Part shown: piece by piece, positions 26,554 to 35,157 of the stretch
Layout of the letters: every line of letters starts with the position of its first letter
Position numbering within the stretch: the first letter of the stretch is position 1
Source: Streptomyces sp. D2-8
GTDB taxonomy: Bacteria > Actinomycetota > Actinomycetes > Streptomycetales > Streptomycetaceae
Length of the DNA: 64,000 nucleotides
Reading direction: 5' to 3'
Assembly (NCBI RefSeq): GCF_023184515.1
Contig: NZ_JAAHBP010000002.1
Span: 100,330-164,329, forward strand
The notes under the pieces: model-generated
The model's input: the letters and a program-made list of their open reading frames with translations, nothing else
Told to the model about the DNA's origin: nothing
The model's database searches: none
Program-made: the position numbers and the translations under genes

Positions 26554-27084
26554 TCAATCAACCCTCGACGCGGCCGACCACCACAGCCGCACCTCTCTGT
26601 ACTCGTCCGTCGGCCGCAGCTCCCACCCCTGTGCGAGCGCCACCTCGGCGACGTACCACCCGCCGACGCCCCGGTAGGCCCGCAGGGGTATCGCACACTC
26701 CACGGGCGGTTTCGGTTTCTTCGGCTCCACCGGTGCCGAGGCCCGGGCGGTCCACTTCGCGACCGCCTTGTCCACACGCGCCTTGTAGTGGTCGACATCG
26801 CCCTCATGCCGCAGCTCCGGCCAGGACACGCACCAGGAGGCCAGGCGCCCGACGCGCTCCAGCGTCCAGCCCAGGGCGTTGAGGTAGCCGCGTTCGACGG
26901 TGCTGCTGAGCGCCGTGACGACCTCGGCGAACATGCCGACGACCAGCAACACGGCCGCCACCGCCGCCCACAGCACACACACCACCGGAAACCACACGAC
27001 ACTCCCGGCGAACCGCAGCGCCAACTGCCACTGCGGCCGCGCGGGGCGGGCCGTCCAGGTCGCCGGATCTTCGTACACGTCCAT
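26554..27084 (-). CDS. Membrane protein of unknown function
   Basis: A 176-residue protein starting MDVYEDPATWTARPARPQW, with AGGA upstream of the ATG. Two adjacent hydrophobic helices (about 25-62: AGSVVWFPVVCVLWAAVAAVLLVVG) are followed by a soluble, basic C-terminal domain with ELRHEGDVDHYKARVDKAVAKW, a proline-rich turn PKKPKPP and GVGGWYVAEVALAQGWEL. I do not recognise the family. It lies 47 bases upstream of copD on the same strand and may be co-transcribed with it. Confidence 0.7.
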   Translation of the reverse strand: MDVYEDPATWTARPARPQWQLALRFAGSVVWFPVVCVLWAAVAAVLLVVGMFAEVVTALSSTVERGYLNALGWTLERVGRLASWCVSWPELRHEGDVDHYKARVDKAVAKWTARASAPVEPKKPKPPVECAIPLRAYRGVGGWYVAEVALAQGWELRPTDEYREVRLWWSAASRVD

Positions 27085-27113
27085 GACAAGGAATCCTGCC
27101 GCAGACACGAAGC

Positions 27114-27141
27114 GGGCCGGACGGGTGCCCCCGCCCGGCCC
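27114..27141 (-). terminator. Terminator hairpin after the first subtilase
   Basis: GGGCCGG-a-CGGG pairs with CCCG-c-CCGGCCC around a short loop, 20 bases beyond the protease stop. Confidence 0.6.
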
Positions 27142-27161
27142 GGACCACCTTCACACGAGCT

Positions 27162-28682
27162 CTACTTGGTCACCGCGTCCAGCGCGTCCGCGATACCCCA
27201 GCCGTAGAAACCGTTGCGGTTCTTCGAGCCCTCGCACACCGCGTCGATCTTGCCGTCGGCGTTGATGTCGTACGGGTCCGTGCACGGCGTGGCGTCGGCC
27301 TCCGCGTACAGCAGGGCCTTCACCAGGGCCGGAGAGGCGTACGGGTGCGTCGACTTGATGAGCGCGGCGACGCCCGCGACGTGCGGGGACGCCATCGACG
27401 TACCGGCCATGTAGCCCCACTTGCCGCCCGGCAGCGTGCCCAGGATGAGACCGCTCGTGGCCGGCGCGTCCGGCTTCTGGTAGGCGGTCGAGTCACCGCC
27501 CGGGGCGGCTATGTCCGCGACGCCCAGACCGTAGTTGGAGAAGGACGACTTGATGCCCTTCGCGCCCGTCGAGGCGACCGTGACGACACCCGGCAGCTGG
27601 GTCGGGATGTCGAGGCACTCCGAGGGGTCGACGACCCGGTCGCCCGGCGTGGTGTCGTTCGGGGAGGACGGGTCGGTGATCTCGTCGGAGGCGAGGTCGT
27701 AGTTCTCGTTGCCGGCCGCGGCCACGTTGACCGCGCCCTTCTTCTCCGCGTACCGCGAGGCCCGGCCGACGGCCTCCACGAGCGCCTTCTGGTCCGGGTC
27801 GTTCTTGCAGTTGAAGTACCAGGGGTCCGTGTAGTAGCTGTTGTTCGTCACGTCGACCCCGTGCTCGGCCGCCCACACGAAGCCGCAGACCACGGCCTCG
27901 GTGTAGAAGAAGCCGGCCGTGGTGGACACCTTGATGCCGGAGACCTTCACCCCGGGCGCGACACCGGTCATGCCGACGCCGTTCTTCGCGGCGGCTATCT
28001 CACCGGCGACATGCGTGCCGTGCGGGCTCTCCTCGGCGCTCGGCCGCCAGGCCCCGTCGGACGTGTCCGGCTTGCCCGACACGCAGTTGACCGACGCCTT
28101 GCGGTCGAAGTTGGGCGCGATGTCGGGGTGGGTGTCGTCGACACCGGTGTCGATCACGGCGACCGTGACCTTCTCGCTGCCCAGCGACTTCTCGTGCGCC
28201 TTGTCCGCCTTGATGGCCGGCAGATCCCACTGCTGGGGCTGCAGCGGATCCTGCCCGGCGGGGGCCTCGGCCTCGGCGACCTCGGCCGCGCTCAGCACCT
28301 TCGGCGCGCCCAGGTCGCCCGTCGACGCCGACGGCAGCGGCGCGGTGCGGGTGGCACCGGCCGATTGCACCCCGCGCACGGTGCGGATGGTCTTGGCGAA
28401 GTCGGGGTCCGAGGAGTGGACGACGATGACGCCGATCTGGTCGTACGAGGTCAGGATCGTGCCGCCGGCCTTGCCGACGGCCTTCTTCACGTACGCCGAA
28501 GTGCCGTGCCCCGGCTTGACGTTGACGACGTAGCTGAGCGAGGTCGCGTCGGCCGAGACCGCCGCGGGGGCGTCGTCGGCGGCCGTGGCCGTGGTGTTCG
28601 GCAGGAACGCGAGGGCCGTGGCCATGGCCATCCCGGCCGGGATCGCGACGGCGCGACGGTAGCGCGCGTACGGCGCAGTCAT
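27162..28682 (-). CDS. Secreted S8 family serine protease (subtilase), copy A
   Basis: A 506-residue secreted protease with a signal peptide (VAIPAGMAMATALAFLPNTTATA) and a propeptide (about 45-150) like copy B. The catalytic domain has Asp178 in AVIDTGVDDTHPD, His221 in HGTHVAGEIA and Ser429 in GTSMASPHVAG. The C-terminus carries an EF-hand-like DINADGKIDAVCEG. It likely digests extracellular protein or processes secreted proteins during development. The start is ATG with GGAGAC five bases upstream. It lies 62 bases behind a close paralogue in the same direction, so this is a tandem duplication. Confidence 0.93.
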   Translation of the reverse strand: MTAPYARYRRAVAIPAGMAMATALAFLPNTTATAADDAPAAVSADATSLSYVVNVKPGHGTSAYVKKAVGKAGGTILTSYDQIGVIVVHSSDPDFAKTIRTVRGVQSAGATRTAPLPSASTGDLGAPKVLSAAEVAEAEAPAGQDPLQPQQWDLPAIKADKAHEKSLGSEKVTVAVIDTGVDDTHPDIAPNFDRKASVNCVSGKPDTSDGAWRPSAEESPHGTHVAGEIAAAKNGVGMTGVAPGVKVSGIKVSTTAGFFYTEAVVCGFVWAAEHGVDVTNNSYYTDPWYFNCKNDPDQKALVEAVGRASRYAEKKGAVNVAAAGNENYDLASDEITDPSSPNDTTPGDRVVDPSECLDIPTQLPGVVTVASTGAKGIKSSFSNYGLGVADIAAPGGDSTAYQKPDAPATSGLILGTLPGGKWGYMAGTSMASPHVAGVAALIKSTHPYASPALVKALLYAEADATPCTDPYDINADGKIDAVCEGSKNRNGFYGWGIADALDAVTK

Positions 28683-28744
28683 GGTGTCTCCAGTTCGTTC
28701 ACGGTACGAGCTGATCTTGCGGAGGGTCTCGGTGGCGAGCCGGG

Positions 28745-30274
28745 TCACTTGACCGCGCGCAGCGCGTTGACGATGCCGTACCCGTAGAAGCCGTTGAGGC
28801 GTTTGCCGCCCTCGCAGACCGCGTCCTGCGTGCCGTCGCCGTCCTGGTCGTAGGACGTGGGGCAGGCGGTCGGGTCGGCCTGCGCCTTCAGCATCGCCTG
28901 GAGCTGGGACGGGGAGGCCCAGGGGTGCTTGGACTTCAGCAGCGCGGCGACACCGGAGGCGTGCGGCGAGGCCATCGAGGTGCCCTGCAGGAAGCCCCAC
29001 GCGCCGTTCGGCATGGTGGACAGGATGCGGCCGTCCTTCGAGGGCGTGTCCGGTATCTGGTAGCGGCGGTCACCACCCGGCGCGGCGACGTCGACGACGC
29101 CCTTGCCGTACGTCGAGAAGTACGACTTCACGTTGTCGACGCCCGTGGAGCTCACCGTGACGACGCCCGGCAGCTGGGTCGGTATGTCGAGGCACTCGTG
29201 CGGGTCGATGGTTCGCTCGACGGGCGTGGTGTCGTTGGGGCTGGAGTCGTCGACGATCGCGTCGGAGTCCAGGTCGTGGTTGGAGTTGCCCGCCGCGGCG
29301 ACATTGAGCGTGCCCTTCTTCCGGGCGTACAGCTGGGCCCTGTTGACCGCGTCGACGACGGCCCGCTGGTCGGGGTCGTCCATGCAGTTGTACAGCCACG
29401 GGTCGACGTAGTAGCTGTTGTTCGTGATCTCGACGCCGTGGTCGGCGGCGAACACGAACGCGCACACGACGCTCTCCGGGTAGAAGAGGCCGCTGGCCCG
29501 GTCGGTCACGTTGATGCTGGACACCTTCACACCGGGTGCGACGCCCGCCACGCCGACGCCGTTGCGGGCGGCGGCTATCTCACCCGCGACATGCGTGCCG
29601 TGGTAGTCATCGGCGGTGTAGGGCCGCCAGGCGCCCTCGCTGGTGTCGGGCGTGCCGCCGGCGCAGTTGGCGGACTGGGACGCGGAGAAGTTCGGGGCGA
29701 TGTCGGGGTGGGTGTCGTCCACGCCGGTGTCGATCACGGCGACGGTCACCTTGCGGCTGCCCGGGTTGATCTGCGCGGCCTTGTCGGCGCCGATCGCGCG
29801 CAGGTCCCACTGATCCGCCTCGAGGGGCTCGCTCTCGGCCGTCTTGGCCGACGCGGCCTCGGTGCGCTTCGCCTGGGCGGCCGTCAGGTACTCGACCGCG
29901 CCCTCCTCCTTCGTCCCCGCGGCCGTCAGGGGGGCCGTCCGCGTGGCACCGGCCGACTGGACCCCCCGCGCCGTGCGGATGGTCTTGGCGAAGTCGGGGT
30001 TCGAGGAGTGGACGACGATGACGCCGATCCGGGCGTACGTGGCCACGACCGAGCCGTCGGCCTTCCCGATCGCCTTCTTCACCGACGCGATCGTGTGGCG
30101 GTCCACCTTGGTGTTGACGACGTACGCCAGCTTCGGCGCGTCCGCCGTCCGGGTGGCCGACTCCGTGTGCGGGGCCGCCGACGCGGCGGCCGGCAGGAAG
30201 CCCAGCGAGGCCGTCAGGGACAGCACGACGGGCACGGCGAGAGCGAGCCGCCGTCTGGAACGCAAGTGAGACAT
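28745..30274 (-). CDS. Secreted S8 family serine protease (subtilase), copy B
   Basis: A 509-residue paralogue of copy A with the same layout: signal peptide (RRRLALAVPVVLSLTASLGF), propeptide with VVHSSNPDFAKTIRTARGVQ, and the triad Asp182, His225 and Ser433. The C-terminus has DQDGDGTQDAVCEG, another calcium-type loop. The propeptides of A and B are nearly identical at PDFAKTIRT-RGVQSAGATRTAPL, while the segments between them and the catalytic domains differ. The start is ATG with GGAGA upstream. It is probably transcribed from its own promoter in 30275-30528, with copy A following. Confidence 0.93.
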   Translation of the reverse strand: MSHLRSRRRLALAVPVVLSLTASLGFLPAAASAAPHTESATRTADAPKLAYVVNTKVDRHTIASVKKAIGKADGSVVATYARIGVIVVHSSNPDFAKTIRTARGVQSAGATRTAPLTAAGTKEEGAVEYLTAAQAKRTEAASAKTAESEPLEADQWDLRAIGADKAAQINPGSRKVTVAVIDTGVDDTHPDIAPNFSASQSANCAGGTPDTSEGAWRPYTADDYHGTHVAGEIAAARNGVGVAGVAPGVKVSSINVTDRASGLFYPESVVCAFVFAADHGVEITNNSYYVDPWLYNCMDDPDQRAVVDAVNRAQLYARKKGTLNVAAAGNSNHDLDSDAIVDDSSPNDTTPVERTIDPHECLDIPTQLPGVVTVSSTGVDNVKSYFSTYGKGVVDVAAPGGDRRYQIPDTPSKDGRILSTMPNGAWGFLQGTSMASPHASGVAALLKSKHPWASPSQLQAMLKAQADPTACPTSYDQDGDGTQDAVCEGGKRLNGFYGYGIVNALRAVK

Positions 30275-30528
30275 GGGGTCTCCACATCCTCCGGGAAACG
30301 AAACCGGCCCGAGGCACAGGTGGTGCTCGGGCAGGTACATGACGTAGTGGTGCAGGGCGAAGCTATCCCGGCCTCTCGCTGGCCAGCAACGCTTTGCCGA
30401 AACGACTTCGGAAAGAACGCCGGGCCTTTGAACCGGTTCTCGTGTGCCGCCGTGACGTTGAACAAGGAGCGCGAGGACACTCGCCTCCGCCCCGTTCACA
30501 ACCGCTTCCGTCATTGCGAGGAGACTCC

Positions 30529-30885
30529 GTGGCCACCGACGCACCGCCCCCCTCGAAAGAGCAACACAAGCTCCCCTCACCCGAGGAGTTCACCGAGGTG
30601 CAGGAGAGCGCGGAGTTCGGTGAACTGCGCCGCTCCTACCGCTCCTTCGCCTTCCCGCTGACCGTCGGCTTCATCGCCTGGTACCTGCTGTACGTCCTGC
30701 TCTCGAACTACGCGGGCGGCTTCATGGGCACCAAGCTGTTCGGCAATATCAACGTCGCCTTCGTCCTCGGCGTCGCCCAGTTCGTCACCACGTTCCTCAT
30801 CGCCTGGTGGTACTCGCGGCACGCCGCCGCGAAGCTCGACCCCAAGGCCGAGGCCATCAAGACCCGGATGGAGAGCGGCGCATGA
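30529..30885 (+). CDS. DUF485 domain membrane protein (acetate permease partner)
   Basis: A 118-residue protein starting at GTG behind GAGGAGA. A charged N-terminus of about 45 residues is followed by two helices (FAFPLTVGFIAWYLLYVLLSNY and VAFVLGVAQFVTTFLIAWWY), and then a charged tail. DUF485 proteins (YjcH type) are found directly before acetate permease ActP, as here, with a four-base ATGA overlap. It probably supports insertion or activity of the symporter. The promoter should lie in 30275-30528, where I see no clear hexamers. Confidence 0.9.
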   Translation: MATDAPPPSKEQHKLPSPEEFTEVQESAEFGELRRSYRSFAFPLTVGFIAWYLLYVLLSNYAGGFMGTKLFGNINVAFVLGVAQFVTTFLIAWWYSRHAAAKLDPKAEAIKTRMESGA

Positions 30886-32507
30886 GCCCCGTACAGCAGA
30901 CCTTCCTCGCCGCGAACGAGGCCAGCGAGCACCGCCCGCTGATCATCACCCTGTTCGCGCTGTTCGTCCTCGCGACCCTCGGCATCACCGTCTGGGCGGG
31001 CCGCCAGACCAAGGACGCCGCCGACTTCTACGCCGGCGGCCGCCAGTTCAGCGCCTTCCAGAACGGCCTCGCCGTCTCCGGCGACTACATGTCCGCCGCG
31101 TCGTTCCTCGGCATCGCGGGCGCGATCGCCCTCTTCGGCTACGACGGCTTCCTCTACTCCATCGGCTTCCTGGTCGCCTGGCTGGTCGCCCTGCTCCTGG
31201 TGGCCGAGCCGCTGCGGAACTCCGGCCGCTACACCATGGGCGACGTCCTCGCGTACCGCATGCGCCAGCGCCCGGTCCGCACCGCCGCCGGTACGTCCAC
31301 GATCGTGGTGTCGATCTTCTACCTGCTGGCCCAGATGGCCGGCGCCGGCGTCCTCGTCTCGCTGCTGCTCGGCATCACCTCCGACGCCGGCAAGATCCTC
31401 ATCGTCGCCCTCGTCGGCCTCCTGATGATCGTCTACGTCTCCATCGGCGGCATGAAGGGCACCACCTGGGTCCAGATGGTCAAGGCCGTGCTGCTCATCG
31501 GCGGCACCCTCCTGATCACCTTCCTGGTGCTGCTGAAGTTCAACTTCAACATCTCCGACCTGCTCGGCACGGCCGCCGAGAACAGCGGCAAGGGCGCCGC
31601 CTTCCTGGAGCCCGGCCTCCAGTACGGCGCGACCGGCACCTCCAAGCTGGACTTCATCTCCCTCGGCATCGCCCTGGTGCTCGGCACCGCCGGCCTGCCG
31701 CACATCCTGATCCGCTTCTACACCGTGCCCGACGCCAAGGCCGCCCGGAAGTCCGTGAACTGGGCCATCGGCATCATCGGCGGCTTCTACCTGATGACCA
31801 TCGCCCTCGGCTTCGGCGCCGCCGCGCTCATCTCCCAGGACGAGATCATCGCCTCCAACCCGTCCGGAAACACGGCGGCACCCCTGCTCGCCCTGCACCT
31901 CGGGGGCGTCGACTCGACGTGGGGCGCGATCCTGCTCGCCACGATCTCGGCGGTGGCCTTCGCGACGATCCTCGCCGTCGTCGCCGGACTCACGCTCGCC
32001 TCGTCGTCGTCCTTCGCGCACGACATCTACGCCAACGTCATCCGCAAGGGGCAGGCCTCCGGCGCCGAGGAGGTCCGCGCGGCCCGCTGGGCGACCGTCT
32101 TCATCGGTGTCGTCTCCATCGGCCTGGGCGCCCTCGCCCGCGACCTGAACGTGGCCGGCCTGGTCGCCCTCGCCTTCGCGGTCGCGGCCTCCGCCAACCT
32201 CCCGACGATCCTCTACAGCCTGTTCTGGAAGCGCTTCACCACCCAGGGCGCGCTGTGGTCGATCTACGGCGGTCTGATCGTCGCCGTCGGCCTGGTGCTG
32301 TTCTCGCCCGTCGTCTCCGGCGACCCCAAGGCGATGTTCCCCGAGGTCGACTTCGCCTGGTTCCCGCTGAAGAACCCGGGCATCATCTCCATCCCGTTCG
32401 GCTTCCTCATGGGCTGGCTCGGCACGGTCCTGTCCAAGGAGGAGCCCGACGCCAAGAAGTACGCGGAGCTGGAGGTCCGGTCCCTGACCGGCACCGGAGC
32501 CCACTGA
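30882..32507 (+). CDS. actP: Cation/acetate symporter ActP-like (SSS family)
   Basis: Sodium:solute symporter of 541 residues with about 13 helices. Family blocks include DFYAGGRQFSAFQNGLA, SGDYMSAASFLGIAG, LGTAGLPHILIRFYTV and SSSFAHDIYANV. ActP imports acetate and related short acids. The pairing with DUF485 is standard. The substrate assignment rests on family and context; pyruvate or propionate permeases look similar. Downstream is a 170-base gap with GC-rich inverted words that may terminate transcription. Confidence 0.92.
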   Translation: MSPVQQTFLAANEASEHRPLIITLFALFVLATLGITVWAGRQTKDAADFYAGGRQFSAFQNGLAVSGDYMSAASFLGIAGAIALFGYDGFLYSIGFLVAWLVALLLVAEPLRNSGRYTMGDVLAYRMRQRPVRTAAGTSTIVVSIFYLLAQMAGAGVLVSLLLGITSDAGKILIVALVGLLMIVYVSIGGMKGTTWVQMVKAVLLIGGTLLITFLVLLKFNFNISDLLGTAAENSGKGAAFLEPGLQYGATGTSKLDFISLGIALVLGTAGLPHILIRFYTVPDAKAARKSVNWAIGIIGGFYLMTIALGFGAAALISQDEIIASNPSGNTAAPLLALHLGGVDSTWGAILLATISAVAFATILAVVAGLTLASSSSFAHDIYANVIRKGQASGAEEVRAARWATVFIGVVSIGLGALARDLNVAGLVALAFAVAASANLPTILYSLFWKRFTTQGALWSIYGGLIVAVGLVLFSPVVSGDPKAMFPEVDFAWFPLKNPGIISIPFGFLMGWLGTVLSKEEPDAKKYAELEVRSLTGTGAH

Positions 32508-32678
32508 GCACCACCCTTCCCGCGCGGCCGTGTCGTAGGAACCTCCAGGTCCCTGCGGCGCGGCCGCGTCTCGCGTCGTGGGATCGGGCCTGTGTCGTTG
32601 TCGGTGGGGTCACGTAGGCTCGCAGGTGACTCGGAAACAGTGCCGCACGCACGATCCGCGACGAGGCAGGGGGCCCAC

Positions 32679-33668
32679 GTGCTCATCGACACCTACGGCC
32701 GGGTGGCCACCGATCTGAGGGTCTCACTGACCGACCGGTGCAACCTGCGCTGTACGTACTGCATGCCCGAGGAGGGCCTGCAGTGGCTGGCCAAGCCGGA
32801 CCTGCTGAACGACGACGAGATCGTCCGCCTGATCGACATCGCGGTCACGTCCCTCGGGATCGAGGAGGTCCGCTTCACCGGCGGCGAGCCCCTGCTGCGC
32901 CCGGGCCTGGTCGGCATAGTCGAGCGTGTCGCGGCCCTGGAAGCGCGCCCCCAGATGTCCCTCACCACCAACGGCATCGGCCTCAAGCGCACGGCGGCGG
33001 CCCTGAAGGAGGCGGGCCTGGACCGGGTCAACGTTTCCCTGGACACGCTCCGCCCGGACGTCTTCAAGACCCTCACCCGCCGCGACCGCCACAAGGACGT
33101 CATCGAGGGCCTGCACGCCGCCCGCGACGCCGGCCTGACCCCGGTCAAGGTCAACTCGGTCCTGATGCCGGGGCTCAACGACGACGAGGCCCCCGACCTG
33201 CTGGCCTGGGCCGTGGAGCACGACTACGAGCTGCGCTTCATCGAGCAGATGCCCCTGGACGCCCAGCACGGCTGGAAGCGCGACGGCATGATCACGGCAG
33301 GCGACATCCTGACCTCCCTGCGCACGCGCTTCGAGCTGACCGCCGAGGGCGAGGAGAAGCGCGGCTCGGCCCCGGCGGAGCGCTGGCTCGTCGACGGCGG
33401 CCCACATGTGGTCGGCGTCATCGCCTCCGTCACCCGCCCGTTCTGCGCGGCCTGCGACCGCACCCGCCTGACGGCCGACGGCCAGGTCCGCACCTGCCTG
33501 TTCGCCCAGGAGGAGACGGATCTGCGCGCCGCCCTGCGCTCGGGCGCCCCGGACGAGGAGATCGCCCGCATCTGGCGTCTGGCGATGTGGGGCAAGAAGG
33601 CGGGAGCGGGCCTGGACGACCCGACGTTCGTGCAGCCCGACCGGCCGATGTCGGCCATCGGGGGCTGA
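32679..33668 (+). CDS. moaA: GTP 3',8-cyclase MoaA
   Basis: Radical-SAM enzyme for the first step of molybdenum cofactor synthesis, turning GTP into 3',8-cyclo-7,8-dihydro-GTP. It has 329 residues from GTG. The N-terminal 4Fe-4S site has Cys21, Cys25 and Cys28 (CNLRCTYC); the C-terminal cluster ligands are Cys256, Cys259 and Cys273. It ends in the GG tail needed by the family (MSAIGG). No other moa genes are nearby; it stands alone. An A/G-rich AGGCAGGGGG precedes the start. Confidence 0.95.
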   Translation: MLIDTYGRVATDLRVSLTDRCNLRCTYCMPEEGLQWLAKPDLLNDDEIVRLIDIAVTSLGIEEVRFTGGEPLLRPGLVGIVERVAALEARPQMSLTTNGIGLKRTAAALKEAGLDRVNVSLDTLRPDVFKTLTRRDRHKDVIEGLHAARDAGLTPVKVNSVLMPGLNDDEAPDLLAWAVEHDYELRFIEQMPLDAQHGWKRDGMITAGDILTSLRTRFELTAEGEEKRGSAPAERWLVDGGPHVVGVIASVTRPFCAACDRTRLTADGQVRTCLFAQEETDLRAALRSGAPDEEIARIWRLAMWGKKAGAGLDDPTFVQPDRPMSAIGG

Positions 33669-33675
33669 GACCTAG

Positions 33676-33742
33676 GGTCTGTCGTAGGGAAGCGACGGTG
33701 CTGTTCAACCCCGCGTCTGCGGCCTGATCCAAACGACAGGCC
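33676..33742. mobile_element. Short MITE-like element with terminal inverted repeats and CTAG flanks
   Basis: GGTCTGTCGT (33676-33685) and ACGACAGGCC (33733-33742) are inverted with one mismatch, and both ends are flanked by CTAG (33672-33675 and 33743-33746) as a possible target duplication. The ends, including GATCCAAACGACAGGCC, resemble termini of Streptomyces IS5-type elements as I recall them. It carries no gene. Its right CTAG supplies the stop codon of the next minus-strand gene. Confidence 0.6.
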
Positions 33743-33955
33743 CTAGTCGGTCGCTTCCCACTCCTTCAGCAGGACCACGTCCTTCAGGAACCCGCGCACA
33801 CCGAGGAACTGCGACAAGTGCTCGCGATGCTCCTCACAGGCCAGCCATGTCTTGCGCCGCTCCGGCGTATGGATCTTCGGGTTGTTCCACGCCAGCACCC
33901 ACACGGCCTCGGCCCGGCAGCCCTTCGCGGAACAGATGGGCGTCTCGTCACTCAC
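33743..33955 (-). CDS. Small conserved protein of unknown function
   Basis: A 70-residue soluble protein starting MSDETPICSAKGCRAEAVWVL. Cys8, Cys13, Cys40 and His43 (ICSAKGC and LACEEHREH) could bind one zinc ion. Similar short proteins are common in Streptomyces; I know no function. Its TAG stop lies within the CTAG at the edge of the short inverted-repeat element, so the C-terminal residues may have been altered by that insertion. Confidence 0.8.
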   Translation of the reverse strand: MSDETPICSAKGCRAEAVWVLAWNNPKIHTPERRKTWLACEEHREHLSQFLGVRGFLKDVVLLKEWEATD

Positions 33956-33979
33956 AGCTTCGTCTCACCACTGCACACA

Positions 33980-34023
33980 GAAAAGGCGACGCCGAGCAGC
34001 CACGGGGGGAGCTGCCCGGCGTC
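33980..34023 (-). terminator. Intrinsic terminator after the DUF3099 gene
   Basis: GACGCCG and GCAGC arms (33988-34000) pair with GCTGC and CGGCGTC (34011-34023), with one bulged mismatch. On the minus strand the stem is followed by GCCTTTTCTG, giving a real T-run. Confidence 0.7.
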
Positions 34024-34181
34024 GGTCCGTCGCTCCGACGGGGGATGCGGAGCGCGTACGAAGTATGTCACGGGTAACCCCGAGCCCGGCACTGGAACAA
34101 CATGATTGATCTGAGCTTTTCTTGAGCTTGGCGGGAAGATGACTTCCCTGGGTGATCTCCCGTGTTTTCCGCTCGGGTGCC

Positions 34182-34577
34182 CTACCGTTCGCACGACTCG
34201 CTGCGCGCACCCGTCCCCGGCTCGGACACGGCATCTTCCGCGACGGATTCCGCGGAGCCGTCCTGCGCGTCCGGCGGCGTGATCATCGGACGCGTCGGCG
34301 CGGCCACGAACGTCGACGGCAGAGACGGCGCATTCTCGCGCCCGGCGTTCGCGATCACCACCGCGATGTACGGCAGCACCAGCCCCAGCACCAACGCCAC
34401 GACGGCGACGTGCCGTTCGACGTTCCACAAGGTGGCCGCGAGGATCACGGAGATCGTGCGGACCGTCATCGAGATCACGTACCGGCGCTGCCGCCCGCGT
34501 ACGTCCTCCTGGAGTCCCGTCCGGGCGCCGGTGATCCGGAAAACCTGGACGTTGCCGCCGCCATGCTGTTTCCGCAT
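34182..34577 (-). CDS. DUF3099 domain membrane protein
   Basis: A 131-residue protein starting MRKQHGGGNVQVFRITGA. The conserved core has GLQEDVRGRQRRYVISMTVR followed by two membrane helices (ISVILAATLWNV and VAVVALVLGLVLPYIAVVIANAG), and an Ala/Ser/Glu-rich tail. DUF3099 is actinobacterial and uncharacterised. The start is placed at this ATG because the upstream in-frame residues (VPVGFPDRPRAATGRGE) look non-coding. A T-tailed hairpin ends the unit. Confidence 0.82.
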   Translation of the reverse strand: MRKQHGGGNVQVFRITGARTGLQEDVRGRQRRYVISMTVRTISVILAATLWNVERHVAVVALVLGLVLPYIAVVIANAGRENAPSLPSTFVAAPTRPMITPPDAQDGSAESVAEDAVSEPGTGARSESCER

Positions 34578-34821
34578 CGCATTCCACCATCCGCCCGTAT
34601 CGGACTCTCCCCGCCCCGTAGCCGCCCTCGGCCGGTCGGGGAACCCGACCGGGACAGCTCCCACGTTACGCCGCGGCCGGGCCGGCTACGAGACCGGGTG
34701 GCGCACCGCCCGGGCGAGCGGCCTGCGCCGTCCCGCGTACGGCCCGCGTCGGCATGCGGCGTACGGCACCTGGGCCGACACTGGCCGTAGTGCTCACGTC
34801 GAGCCGCATGAGGAGGCAGCG

Positions 34822-35097
34822 ATGGGCTGGTTGTGGGCGATCATCGTAGGACTGGTACTCGGCCTGCTCGCCAAGGCGATCATTCCGGGCAAGCAGCACA
34901 TTCCCCTGTGGCTGACCGTCATCCTGGGCATGATCGGCGCCATCGCCGGCAACGCCATCGCCCGGGCGGCCGGCGTCGACGCCACATCGGGAATCGACTG
35001 GTGGCGGCACGTCTTCCAGCTGGTGATGGCGATCATCCTCGTCGGTCTCGGAGACCGGGCCTGGACGGCGGCCAGGGGAGACAAGCGCCGGGCATAA
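34822..35097 (+). CDS. GlsB/YeaQ/YmgE family stress-response membrane protein
   Basis: A 91-residue protein starting MGWLWAIIVGLVLGLLAKAI, with AGGAGG at 34811-34816 before the ATG. Three hydrophobic segments are visible, with the family feature GLLAKAIIPG and a short loop to VILGMIGAIAGNAIA. Family members are transglycosylase-associated small membrane proteins induced by general stress; the mechanism is unknown. The gene is convergent with tyrS across a hairpin. Confidence 0.88.
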   Translation: MGWLWAIIVGLVLGLLAKAIIPGKQHIPLWLTVILGMIGAIAGNAIARAAGVDATSGIDWWRHVFQLVMAIILVGLGDRAWTAARGDKRRA

Positions 35098-35113
35098 CGG
35101 CGCGCACGGCGAA

Positions 35114-35144
35114 GGGGACGGCCTCCGGCACCGGAGACCGCCCC
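35114..35144. terminator. Bidirectional hairpin between glsB-like gene and tyrS
   Basis: GGGG-a-CGG-c-CTCCG pairs with CGGAG-a-CCG-c-CCCC around a four-base loop. It is positioned between two convergent genes. Confidence 0.6.
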
Positions 35145-35157
35145 CCTCCTCGTACTC

